A stretch of 64,000 bases of DNA from Bifidobacterium primatium. Its GTDB lineage: Bacteria; Actinomycetota; Actinomycetes; Actinomycetales; Bifidobacteriaceae. This document shows, in pieces, positions 53,010 through 62,013 of the stretch. The stretch covers positions 288,306 to 352,305 of the forward strand of contig NZ_PEBI01000003.1 in the NCBI RefSeq assembly GCF_002802875.1, read 5' to 3'. Below the pieces are notes generated by a model, which was given only the letters and a program-made list of their open reading frames with translations, ran no database searches and was not told the DNA's origin. The stretch's first letter is position 1, and each line of letters starts with the position of its first letter. Both the position numbers and the translations under genes were made by a program.

Positions 53010-54491
53010 TCACTGGGCCGCACGCAGCTTCATGTCGAGCACGACGCGGGTGCCTCCGTCACGTCGCGGTTCCCAACGGACCGAGCCACCGAAGTCGTTC
53101 GTCACGAAGGTGTTGATGATCTGCGTTCCCAGTCCGGAACCGCTGGAGCGCGCCATGCCCTGGTCGGACTCCGAGGTGTATCCGATGCCGTCATCCTCCA
53201 CGACGACGTTGAGGTTGTTGCCTCCACGACCGACGGAAATCCATACATTGCCCTCGGTGCGCCCCTGGAAGCCGTGCTCCACGGCGTTGGTGACGAGCTC
53301 GGTCAGCACCAGCGACAACGGCGTCGCATCCTGCGCCGGCATCATGCCGAACTTGCCGAGATACGAGATGTGGATGTGCTGGTCCTTGCTCGTGGCGAGG
53401 TCGACGCTCATGCGCAGCAGATCGGAGATGACCTTGTCGAAGTCGACGATCTCGTCGGCGGTCTGGCTGAGTCCCTCATGCACGACGGCGATGGTCTCCA
53501 CACGGCGCATGGCCTCCTCCAGCTCCGACTTCACCTCGGGGGACTTCGTGCGGCGCGCCTGCAGGCGCAGAAGGGCCGAAACGGCCTGCAGGTTGTTCTT
53601 CACACGATGGTGAATCTCGGCGATGGCGACGTCCTTGGTCTCCAGCTCCTTCTCGCGACGACGCAGCTCGGTGACGTCACGGCACAGCACCACGGCGCCG
53701 GTACGTCCGCGGTCGTCGAAGAACGGCAGCGACCGCATCGAGACCGTGGACCGGTTCGCGTTGATCTCGGAATCGACGGCCGCCTTGCCGGAAAGCACCA
53801 GCGGCAGGGTCTCGGAAAGCAGGTCGTTCTCATGAATCAGCGAGGTGCCGATCTCGGAGAGATAGCGTCCCTCCATGACCTCGAGCGAACCGAGACGACG
53901 GAAGCAGCTGATGGCGTTCGGCGAGGCGTATTCCACGATGCCGTCGACGGACAGCACGATGAAACCATCGGACACGCGGGCGTTGTGCCGCTGGTTGAGG
54001 ATGGTGTCGTGATACGGGAACGTGCCTGCGGGAATCATCTCGAACAGACGCTTGCCGGCGGCGATGCTCTCCGATTCGAAACGACCGTTGAGCATACGCG
54101 TGGCCATGTTCGTCTCGCGGACCACCACGCCGAGCACCTTGCCGTTATGGCGGACCGGCGCGTACACGTCGCATACGGTGGTATTGCCCACTGCGCGATA
54201 GTGGTCGAGGCGCGAGATCTTCTGCTCGCTCATGGTCTTGGATATGGCGCGGGCGTCCTCCCCCTCGATGACCTTGCCGACCATGTCCTCGAATCGGATG
54301 GACATCACCGTGGAGGGACGGCATTGGCCCGCCACCACAAACTGTCCGGAGGGGGATGGCAGCACCAGCAGCAGGTCGGCGAAGCTCAGGTCGGCGATGA
54401 CCTGCCAATCCGCCATGAGATGATGCAGCCATTCACGGTCCGATTCGTCGAAATCCGGATTATTCGCTACAAGATGAGAAAAATCAACCAT
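53010..54491 (-). CDS. pdtaS: Cytosolic sensor histidine kinase PdtaS-like
   Basis: A 493-residue soluble kinase. An N-terminal GAF-type domain (about 1-150) is followed by a PAS domain (about 170-280, GFIVLSVDGIVEYASPNA). The HisKA_2 phosphorylation region is IAEIHHRVKNNLQAVSALL (His about 294), and the HWE/PdtaS-type HATPase domain has ELVTNAVEHGFQG and DDGIGYTSESDQG. There are no membrane helices. The cognate partner is the ANTAR regulator encoded at 23020-23631. The whiB1-pdtaS synteny is mycobacterial too. Signals known in relatives include c-di-GMP, copper and NO. Confidence 0.9.
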   Translation of the reverse strand: MVDFSHLVANNPDFDESDREWLHHLMADWQVIADLSFADLLLVLPSPSGQFVVAGQCRPSTVMSIRFEDMVGKVIEGEDARAISKTMSEQKISRLDHYRAVGNTTVCDVYAPVRHNGKVLGVVVRETNMATRMLNGRFESESIAAGKRLFEMIPAGTFPYHDTILNQRHNARVSDGFIVLSVDGIVEYASPNAISCFRRLGSLEVMEGRYLSEIGTSLIHENDLLSETLPLVLSGKAAVDSEINANRSTVSMRSLPFFDDRGRTGAVVLCRDVTELRRREKELETKDVAIAEIHHRVKNNLQAVSALLRLQARRTKSPEVKSELEEAMRRVETIAVVHEGLSQTADEIVDFDKVISDLLRMSVDLATSKDQHIHISYLGKFGMMPAQDATPLSLVLTELVTNAVEHGFQGRTEGNVWISVGRGGNNLNVVVEDDGIGYTSESDQGMARSSGSGLGTQIINTFVTNDFGGSVRWEPRRDGGTRVVLDMKLRAAQ

Positions 54492-54574
54492 GGCTTTATG
54501 CTAACGGTTGACGAGGAAAACGACGACGGGCAACACGGAATCTGACACACGTTCACCGTATATTGACACGAAAG

Positions 54575-54604
54575 CTACGGCAGCGTAAGTTACGGTAACG
54601 TAGG
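54575..54604. promoter_or_regulatory. Tandem TACG-N4-CGTA palindromes before the hemolysin-III gene
   Basis: Two 12-bp palindromes, TACGGCAGCGTA (54576-54587) and TACGGTAACGTA (54591-54602), centred 15 bp apart, 38 bp before the start codon. This resembles TetR-type double operators of fatty-acid regulators in actinobacteria. Confidence 0.55.
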
Positions 54605-54640
54605 ATTGATGCCGGACCCATCAGACGAGGTGAGCTATCC

Positions 54641-55531
54641 ATGACGCAGCTGCAGACCCACGATTCCGGCGAAGGCGCGGACGGCACGGAACAGACCCGC
54701 GAGCAGCGGCTCGAACAGACCCGTCAGGCCGTGCGGGCCGCGTTCCTCAAGGACCGGCAGGCCAAGGCCGACGAGGTGCGCGCCCATGCGAAGGCGAAGG
54801 CCGAACGCGTGCTCGCCAAAGGCGAGCTCAAGGCCCGTCGCATCGAGAACAAGGCGCTCGGCATCCGTCGAGTCCGTCTCGACGTCCATGGACGTCCCAA
54901 GCCCCTGATGCGCGGATGGATCCACGCGTTCGCCACCCCCCTCGCCCTGGCGGCCGGCATCGTGCTCATCTGCCTGTCGAGCACGGCCCCGCTGAAATGG
55001 GCCTGCGCCGTGTTCATGACGTGCTCGCTGATCCTCTTCGGCAACTCGGCCTGCTACCATCTGGGAGACTGGTCCCCCAGGGTGACCGACGTGCTGCGCC
55101 GCATCGACCACGTCAACATATTCCTGCTGATCGCCGGCACCTACACCCCGGTCTCGTTCGCACTGGAACCGTTCTGGATGGATATCATCCTCATCGGCAT
55201 ATGGTCCTGCACCCTGGTGGCGCTGCTGATCCATGTGGTGTGGATCTCGGCCCCGCGATGGCTGTACACCATCGTGTACATCATCTTCGGCGTCTCCGGC
55301 GCGGCATATCTCGGACTGTTCTGGCAGTCCCCGACCGCCGGACCGGTCGTGGTGTGGCTCATCGTGGCCGGAGGCATCTGCTATATCGCCGGCGCGATTG
55401 TCTACGGTCTGCGCAGACCCGACCCGTGGCCGAAGGTGTTCGGATTCCATGAGATCTTCCACTGCGGCACCGTCGCCGGCTACGCCTGTCATATGGTCGC
55501 CATCTACTTCGTCATCGTCGCATTGATGTAG
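54641..55531 (+). CDS. Hemolysin-III/PAQR-family membrane protein (TrhA-like)
   Basis: A 296-residue protein. The first ~90 residues are a lysine/arginine/alanine-rich helical extension not present in short family members. Seven membrane helices follow with the conserved PAQR metal residues: SACYHLGDW, RIDHVNIF and HEIFHCG near the end. Family members hydrolyse or sense membrane lipids and keep membrane fluidity; lytic activity is doubtful. Tandem TACG-N4-CGTA operators lie in its promoter, which hints at lipid-linked control. Monocistronic, with terminator at 55543. Confidence 0.9.
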   Translation: MTQLQTHDSGEGADGTEQTREQRLEQTRQAVRAAFLKDRQAKADEVRAHAKAKAERVLAKGELKARRIENKALGIRRVRLDVHGRPKPLMRGWIHAFATPLALAAGIVLICLSSTAPLKWACAVFMTCSLILFGNSACYHLGDWSPRVTDVLRRIDHVNIFLLIAGTYTPVSFALEPFWMDIILIGIWSCTLVALLIHVVWISAPRWLYTIVYIIFGVSGAAYLGLFWQSPTAGPVVVWLIVAGGICYIAGAIVYGLRRPDPWPKVFGFHEIFHCGTVAGYACHMVAIYFVIVALM

Positions 55532-55542
55532 TGGCAGAATGC

Positions 55543-55582
55543 AAGGATGGCGGCGGGAGATGAATCTCCCGCCGCCATCCTT
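55543..55582. terminator. Terminator between the hemolysin-III gene and greA
   Basis: Perfect 18-bp arms AAGGATGGCGGCGGGAGA/TCTCCCGCCGCCATCCTT with a 4-nt TGAA loop, between convergent genes. Confidence 0.8.
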
Positions 55583-55619
55583 CATATTGCGCGGACGTGC
55601 CGCACAGTATCGACGAGCG

Positions 55620-56102
55620 TCATGCCTGCAGCGGCTTGGACTCCTTGATGGTGACCTTGATGTCACGACCATTGGGGGCCTTGTAGCTCACGGTATCACC
55701 CTGCTTGGCGCCCATGATGGCCGCGCCGATCGGCGACTCGGGGCTGATGATCTCGTACTTCGTGGCCACGGCGAGGTCACGGGAACCGAGCACATACTGC
55801 ATCTCGTTGCCCATGACGTCGAGCGTCACCAGCGAACCGTTGCCGACATTGCCAGCCTCGGGGGCCTCGAGAATCTTGGCGGAACGCAGCTTGACCGTAA
55901 GCTCGTCGATGCGTCCCTGGTTCTTGCGCTGGGCCTCGCGTGCGGCCTGGTAGCCGCCGTTCTCGCTCAGATCGCCCTCGGCCCTGGCCGCAGCGACCTT
56001 GGCGATGATGTCATCGCGGTATTCGCCCTCGCGCCATGCCAGCTCCTCCTTCAGCTTGTCGTATGCCTCCTGGGTGAGCAGCAGCACCTTATCTTCTGCC
56101 AT
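55620..56102 (-). CDS. greA: Transcription elongation factor GreA
   Basis: A 160-residue protein from ATG 56102 (GAGGAG upstream). The N-terminal coiled coil has KVLLLTQEAYDKLKEEL and the acidic tip RAEGDLSENGGYQAAREAQ, which enters the polymerase secondary channel to trigger transcript cleavage. The C-terminal FKBP-like domain ends YKAPNGRDIKVTI. Located 23 bp after the FKBP gene, a normal actinobacterial pair. Confidence 0.96.
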   Translation of the reverse strand: MAEDKVLLLTQEAYDKLKEELAWREGEYRDDIIAKVAAARAEGDLSENGGYQAAREAQRKNQGRIDELTVKLRSAKILEAPEAGNVGNGSLVTLDVMGNEMQYVLGSRDLAVATKYEIISPESPIGAAIMGAKQGDTVSYKAPNGRDIKVTIKESKPLQA

Positions 56103-56125
56103 AGTGAACTCCTCGTGGATTACCG

Positions 56126-56536
56126 TCAGCGGGTGGAAATGATGTCGATGACGAACACCAGGGTGTCGTCGCCGCCGATCCCCGCCTGCGGGACGCCACG
56201 GGAGCCGTAGCCGTACTCCGGCGGGATGGACACGACGAGTCGGGAGCCGACGTTGTGGCCCGGAACAGTCTGGTCCCAGCCCCTGATGACCTGGCCCACG
56301 CCGATGCCGAAACTGGCCGGACTGTGGCGCTCGAAGCTGGAGTCGAACGGGGCCTGCTTGCCCCACACGACGCCGTGGTAGTTCACGGTGACGGTGTCGC
56401 CCTTGCGGACCACGGGGCCGTCGCCCTCCACGATCTCCACGCTCTTGAGGCCGGCGGGTGCGGACGGCGTCGGGAACTCGATCTGCGGCGCGGCGCCGAA
56501 CTCGGCATTGACCTGGGGCATCGTCGATTCGCTCAT
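56126..56536 (-). CDS. FKBP-type peptidyl-prolyl isomerase
   Basis: A 136-residue cytosolic isomerase. Active-site strands GDTVTVNYHGVVWGKQAPFD, FGIGVGQVIRGWDQ and RLVVSIPPEYGYG are typical of small FKBPs. AAGGAG is spaced 5 nt from ATG 56536; two upstream ATGs (56539, 56551) are less well placed. No signal peptide. Co-transcribed with greA. Confidence 0.94.
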   Translation of the reverse strand: MSESTMPQVNAEFGAAPQIEFPTPSAPAGLKSVEIVEGDGPVVRKGDTVTVNYHGVVWGKQAPFDSSFERHSPASFGIGVGQVIRGWDQTVPGHNVGSRLVVSIPPEYGYGSRGVPQAGIGGDDTLVFVIDIISTR

Positions 56537-56679
56537 CATTGCTCCTTGCATGATATTCGTTGGTATGTGTATCGGATTCGGGCGTTCCTTCGCCCAAAAG
56601 CTCGCATATAACCGTTAAACGTATACGGTATCGCAGACACTTGCAAGCATGTGATCACCGTTCGGCCTTGCCATGGAGC

Positions 56680-57276
56680 CTAGCCGAGAGTCGAGTAGAA
56701 GCCCCAAAGGAAGAACGCGCCCAGCGCTGACAGCGCCAGCACGACGACGCCCATGGCCACGCACGCCGGAACGCGCCGCGACAGCCTCGGTGCGAATATC
56801 GCCGCCAGCAGAAAACCCACCAGGCCGATGATGGCGCAGTTGAAGACGATGGCCCACACGTTGCCTCCGGAGATGGAGGGCAGACCGGCGGGTTCCAGAA
56901 CGGAATTGATGAACGTCGGGTAGATGAGCCCGCCCCAGATGCCGAACGAGGCCATGCCCACGATGCCGTAGCTCACCGGGGCGAACCTCGCGGGGAAGTT
57001 ATGGGCGATGTTGTCGGCGAGCCAGAGGAACGCAAATCCGAGGACGGCCATGAACACGACCGCCAGCAGACAGGCCACGGCGGCCCACGGGACAAGGGCG
57101 AAGGCCCCCGAGACCATGCTGATGATGACCGGCGCGCAGATGATCTCGCACACGCACATCACCGAGGCGACGACGACGGCCTGGGCGAGCATCAGAGGCA
57201 CGGGGCCCTCTGCGGCATCCGCCGCCGGCACCGGGGAGGACGTTGAAGTCCGGAGAGAATGGTTCTTGTCAGTCAT
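56680..57276 (-). CDS. Four- to five-helix membrane protein of unknown function
   Basis: A 198-residue protein with a hydrophilic 30-residue start, then four or five membrane helices (AQAVVVASVMCVCEIICAPV, WAAVACLLAVVFMAVLGFAF, GIVGMASFGIWGGLIYPTFI, WAIVFNCAIIGLVGFLLAAI, VAMGVVVLALSALGAFFLWG). No family recognised. Monocistronic between the FKBP gene and tRNA-Leu. Codon use matches the chromosome. Confidence 0.75.
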   Translation of the reverse strand: MTDKNHSLRTSTSSPVPAADAAEGPVPLMLAQAVVVASVMCVCEIICAPVIISMVSGAFALVPWAAVACLLAVVFMAVLGFAFLWLADNIAHNFPARFAPVSYGIVGMASFGIWGGLIYPTFINSVLEPAGLPSISGGNVWAIVFNCAIIGLVGFLLAAIFAPRLSRRVPACVAMGVVVLALSALGAFFLWGFYSTLG

Positions 57277-57372
57277 GCGCTATATCCTGCCATGGATTTC
57301 GAACGGACAGGTTACCGCAGTCCATATTGCGACGCGAGATGCAAGCCACAGCGATCGGGCTATCGGATGAGG

Positions 57373-57452
57373 TGCCCCCGGTGGGACTCGAACCCACAAG
57401 CCGAAGCGGCCGATTTTAAGTCGGATGCGTATACCAATTCCGCCACGGGGGC
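57373..57452 (-). tRNA. tRNA-Leu(TAA)
   Basis: 80-nt minus-strand tRNA: acceptor GCCCCCG/CGGGGGC, anticodon loop CTTAAAA giving TAA, a long variable arm with CCG-CTT-CGG, T-loop TTCGAGT. A standard class II tRNA-Leu, in contrast to the one at 23902. Confidence 0.95.
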
Positions 57453-57497
57453 ATGCCGGCGAAAGCCGACTTGGCCATTATGCCACGAAACACCGAG

Positions 57498-57523
57498 AAA
57501 CGGGGCTCATTCGAGCCCCGTAT
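57498..57523 (-). terminator. Terminator of the divIC-DUF501-ppx operon
   Basis: 8-bp arms ACGGGGCT/AGCCCCGT, followed on the minus strand by TTCTCGGTGTTT, 14 bp after the ppx stop. Confidence 0.65.
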
Positions 57524-57534
57524 GTCAGAAGCGG

Positions 57535-58542
57535 TCAGGAGTTCAGCAGACGGCGCCCCAGATTCAGCACGATGCCGTCGAGCAGGCCGTGCTCGCTGGT
57601 CACATATGAGTTCAACTCGCGTCCGGAATCCTCATGCACGGCGTCGCGCACGCGTGCGAGCACGCGGTTCCATACCAGGGCTCCCCCGCCGATCACGTCG
57701 ATGCGGCCGGGATGGATCACCTGATATTCCGCCCGTTCGGCGCGGGTCATCCGCAGCACCCTGTCGCAGGTGGTACGGGCGTCGTCCACGGTCACGATGG
57801 CGCCGTCGACGGCGTCGCGATCGTATTCCCTCAGCCCCATGGCGATGCCGCTCATGGTGGTGACCGTGCCGGAGACACCGATCAGGGTGCCGGTTCTGCC
57901 TGCGGGAACCGTGGCGAACGCCTCGTCGATATGGGCGTCGATGTCGGCGATGGCCTCATCGATCTGCTGCCGTGTCGGCGGATCGGACACCAGATGGCGT
58001 TCGCTCATACGCACCGATCCGATGTTCATGGAGAACGCCGCGACGGGATGGTCCGCCGGCGCCTCGACGCCGTCGCCGCCGATGACCATTTCCGTGGAGC
58101 CTCCGCCCAGGTCGACGACCATATACGGTGCCGGAGGCATGTGCGGACCATCCTGCGACTCGAGCACCGAAGTGGCGCCGAGGAAGCTCAGCGCCGCCTC
58201 CTCCGTGCCGGGAATGACGTCCGGTCGCACACCAAGACGCGATTGGACGGCGTCCTCGAACTCGTCGCGGTTCTCGGCGTCGCGGGTGGCGGATGTCGCG
58301 ACGAATCGCAGCGCATCCACCGGATGCTCCTTCAGCACGGCGGAAAACTCGTCGATGGCGGCGTACGTGCGTGCCAGCGCCTCGTCGTCGAACCGGTGCG
58401 TCTTGTCCACGTCCTGACCGAGACGCACCACGCGCATGATGCGAGGCACCTCCACGGTCATGCCGTTCTCGCTCACCGTGGCGATCATCAATCGGATGGA
58501 ATTGGTGCCGCAGTCGATGCCGCCTACCGTAACCGCCGTCAT
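57535..58542 (-). CDS. ppx: Exopolyphosphatase/pppGpp phosphohydrolase family protein
   Basis: A 335-residue ASKHA-fold protein from ATG 58542. Phosphate-binding loops are GGIDCGTNSIRLMIA (phosphate 1), VVDLGGGSTEMVIGGD and the later LIGVSGTVTTMSGIA. It hydrolyses polyphosphate or pppGpp; short Ppx-like proteins of this size are typical in actinobacteria. Its start overlaps the DUF501 stop (ATGA). Last gene of divIC-DUF501-ppx. Confidence 0.9.
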   Translation of the reverse strand: MTAVTVGGIDCGTNSIRLMIATVSENGMTVEVPRIMRVVRLGQDVDKTHRFDDEALARTYAAIDEFSAVLKEHPVDALRFVATSATRDAENRDEFEDAVQSRLGVRPDVIPGTEEAALSFLGATSVLESQDGPHMPPAPYMVVDLGGGSTEMVIGGDGVEAPADHPVAAFSMNIGSVRMSERHLVSDPPTRQQIDEAIADIDAHIDEAFATVPAGRTGTLIGVSGTVTTMSGIAMGLREYDRDAVDGAIVTVDDARTTCDRVLRMTRAERAEYQVIHPGRIDVIGGGALVWNRVLARVRDAVHEDSGRELNSYVTSEHGLLDGIVLNLGRRLLNS

Positions 58543-59135
58543 GCGCGATGCTCCTTCTCCGTTTCGTCGTCGACGATCACCGAGCATCGACAGACGTTCG
58601 TATCGAATTCGTCGGTGATGCGGTCCCGGACCGCATCACCAATCGGGTTGACTCCCCGGCCCATGACCAGTGAGTGGCCGAGCAACGCGTGAAGGCATTT
58701 GACGCGCACGGGCATGCCGCCCGCACTGATGCCTTCGATGTGCTCCTCGCTGTCGCCGAGGCGTTCGGCCAGTTCATGACGGAATGCGAGATAGAGCCTG
58801 TGGGCGCGCTCGTAGGCCAGACGCACGTCGTCGTCCTCCTGCACCTGCCGGGTGTATTCGGTCATGCCGCCGGCGGCCTCGATCTTCGAAACGGCCTTCA
58901 CCGCCTCGGGACTCGTGAGATAGCAGGTGGTGGGGAACGGAATTCGCCCGTCCACAAGCGGGCGGGTGATGACGGCGAGCGGATTGCCGCAGACGCAGCG
59001 TGCACCGACCGCGACCATGCCTCGCGGGAAACGTCCCAGCTGGCGCTGCACCACCGCGATGTCATGCGCACTGGGCTTCACGGCGAGTTTCTCGTCCAGA
59101 ACGTCCTGGATCAGTCGGGTATCGTCGTTGGTCAT
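58539..59135 (-). CDS. DUF501-domain protein
   Basis: A 198-residue cytosolic protein. Motifs RFPRGMVAVGARCVCGNPLAV, PTTCYLTSPEAV and the end GMPVRVKCLHALLGHSL match DUF501, which is always near enolase, DivIC and Ppx in actinobacteria. Several conserved Cys/His could bind a metal. It overlaps both neighbours by 4 bp. Function unknown. Confidence 0.9.
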   Translation of the reverse strand: MTNDDTRLIQDVLDEKLAVKPSAHDIAVVQRQLGRFPRGMVAVGARCVCGNPLAVITRPLVDGRIPFPTTCYLTSPEAVKAVSKIEAAGGMTEYTRQVQEDDDVRLAYERAHRLYLAFRHELAERLGDSEEHIEGISAGGMPVRVKCLHALLGHSLVMGRGVNPIGDAVRDRITDEFDTNVCRCSVIVDDETEKEHRA

Positions 59136-59650
59136 TTACCTTCCTTTGACTGTGTGGGCGTTGCATCGGCCTTTTCGAATGAGGAGAACATGTCCTTGTA
59201 CCAGGGCAGCTTCTGCTCGGTGTCGGAGGACGACTTGCTCGAGGCGTCGGAGTCCGTGGTCTTGCCGGTCACCGCCTCGGGATGCAGTATGCGGATGGAA
59301 CGCTCTCCGGGGAACACGAAGCCCAGCCGTTCCCTCGCCTGCGCGGTCACGTAGGCGTCATCGCCCCAGCGGTCGATGTCGTTGTCGAGCTGCTCCTTCT
59401 GCGCTATCAGCGACGCCTCCTCGTTTTTCAGCGAGTTGAGTTCGGCGAGGTTCAAGGCATAGGTGTGGAATGTGGACAGCAGCTGGATGGCGCCCAATAT
59501 CACGATGATGATGGTGATGAAGAACGTGATGGGAGCGGAGGACAGCAGCCCCGACGACGCCGACGATTTGCCTCCGTTCGCACGGGTCGCGCCTTTTTTC
59601 ACGGTCGACGGCCTCCCCTGACGTTTCGATCTGGCGTCCTTGTTGCTCAT
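59132..59650 (-). CDS. divIC: DivIC/FtsB-family septum formation initiator
   Basis: A 172-residue bitopic protein from ATG 59650. A basic cytoplasmic start (KDARSKRQGRPSTVKKG) precedes one helix (ITFFITIIIVILGAIQLLST), then the extracellular coiled coil (LNSLKNEEASLIAQKEQLDNDIDR) and the conserved VTAQARERLGFVFPGE. FtsB/DivIC bridges FtsQ and FtsL in the divisome. A serine-rich tail follows. Its start lies 9 bp after the enolase terminator; 4-bp overlap with DUF501. Confidence 0.9.
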   Translation of the reverse strand: MSNKDARSKRQGRPSTVKKGATRANGGKSSASSGLLSSAPITFFITIIIVILGAIQLLSTFHTYALNLAELNSLKNEEASLIAQKEQLDNDIDRWGDDAYVTAQARERLGFVFPGERSIRILHPEAVTGKTTDSDASSKSSSDTEQKLPWYKDMFSSFEKADATPTQSKEGK

Positions 59651-59659
59651 AGCTATGAA

Positions 59660-59701
59660 AATACCCGTCGCATTCGACTTGACCCGAATGCGACGGGTAT
59701 T
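59660..59701 (-). terminator. Enolase terminator
   Basis: Perfect 17-bp arms AATACCCGTCGCATTCG/CGAATGCGACGGGTATT, 8-nt loop, T-rich end on the minus strand, 40 bp after eno. Confidence 0.85.
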
Positions 59702-59740
59702 GTTCACCAGTTGTTCAAAGCGTGGATGTCACGCGATGAT

Positions 59741-61048
<1,308 letters not shown>

Positions 61049-61149
61049 TTAAGACAAATTATGTTGTGCTGACAGACTCTAAGAGTAATGCCTTTTATGG
61101 ACGTTGCCCAGATTTTCACCGAAGGTGTCGTCAAAGCGCCGGTTTTTCG

Positions 61150-62013
61150 TCAGATATGGCCGATTTGTCCATGTTCGCGCTCACATGCAAGGCGTCCGTA
61201 CTCCTGCATAAGCCGCCGGGTAATCGGCCCCGCAGGAATCGCGGTGCCGCCGATGACGGATACCGGACGCACTCCCATCAGCGCGTTGGTGGCGAACACC
61301 TCGTCCCACCGACCGAGTTCGAATGCGCCGCCGCCGAGCCCGTCCCCGTCCCGGGAGGCCATGACCGGCATGCGGCTCTCGACCACCGGCCGACGCTCGC
61401 ATACCCACTGCCGTACCGTGCCGGGCAGCAGCCCGCATTCCTCCGCCGGCGTGCGGATGACGCCGTCACGTACGAAGAACAGGTTGGCATTGGTGGTCTC
61501 GCAGATCTCGCCACGCGTGTTCACGAATACGGCTCCGTCGAATCCCGATGCCCTGGCGCGGCGAGTCTCGAGGATGTTGTCCCCCTGGTTGAGGGTTTTG
61601 TGGAAGGTCAGCGGCGAGCGCTCGTTGCGCCACGCCCGGCACCATCCGAGCTTCAGTGTTCGGTCGTCCGCCCACCGATCGTAGGGGTTGGCCCGTTGGG
61701 TCAGGACCAGCTCGTCGTCGGAGGTGATGACCTTCAGTGCGCAGGACGTCCAGAGCGAGGGGTTCTCCTCGCGCAGCCGACGCAGGTGCCGGTCGATGCG
61801 TTCCCTGAGGGATGCGTCATCGGGATCGGGCACGCCCACCGCATGGCAACCGCGGTGGAGGCGTTCGATATGGCGCTCGAGCATGATCGCGCGGCCATGC
61901 CTCACCGCGATGGTCTCGAATACGCCGAGCCCGAACTGGTATCCCTCGCCCGGACCGGCCGGACCGAAGCCAGGCGCGACGCAGTGCAGGTCGTCGGTGC
62001 TTTCGTCAGTCAT
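61150..62013 (-). CDS. pabC: Aminodeoxychorismate lyase-like class IV aminotransferase
   Basis: A 287-residue PLP enzyme of fold-type IV. The PLP lysine is in LTFHKTLNQ, the phosphate site in EICETTNANLFF, and GLLPGTVRQWV follows. It overlaps pabB by 8 bp, which supports 4-amino-4-deoxychorismate lyase making p-aminobenzoate for folate. A branched-chain or D-amino-acid aminotransferase is the alternative by fold alone. Confidence 0.85.
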   Translation of the reverse strand: MTDESTDDLHCVAPGFGPAGPGEGYQFGLGVFETIAVRHGRAIMLERHIERLHRGCHAVGVPDPDDASLRERIDRHLRRLREENPSLWTSCALKVITSDDELVLTQRANPYDRWADDRTLKLGWCRAWRNERSPLTFHKTLNQGDNILETRRARASGFDGAVFVNTRGEICETTNANLFFVRDGVIRTPAEECGLLPGTVRQWVCERRPVVESRMPVMASRDGDGLGGGAFELGRWDEVFATNALMGVRPVSVIGGTAIPAGPITRRLMQEYGRLACEREHGQIGHI

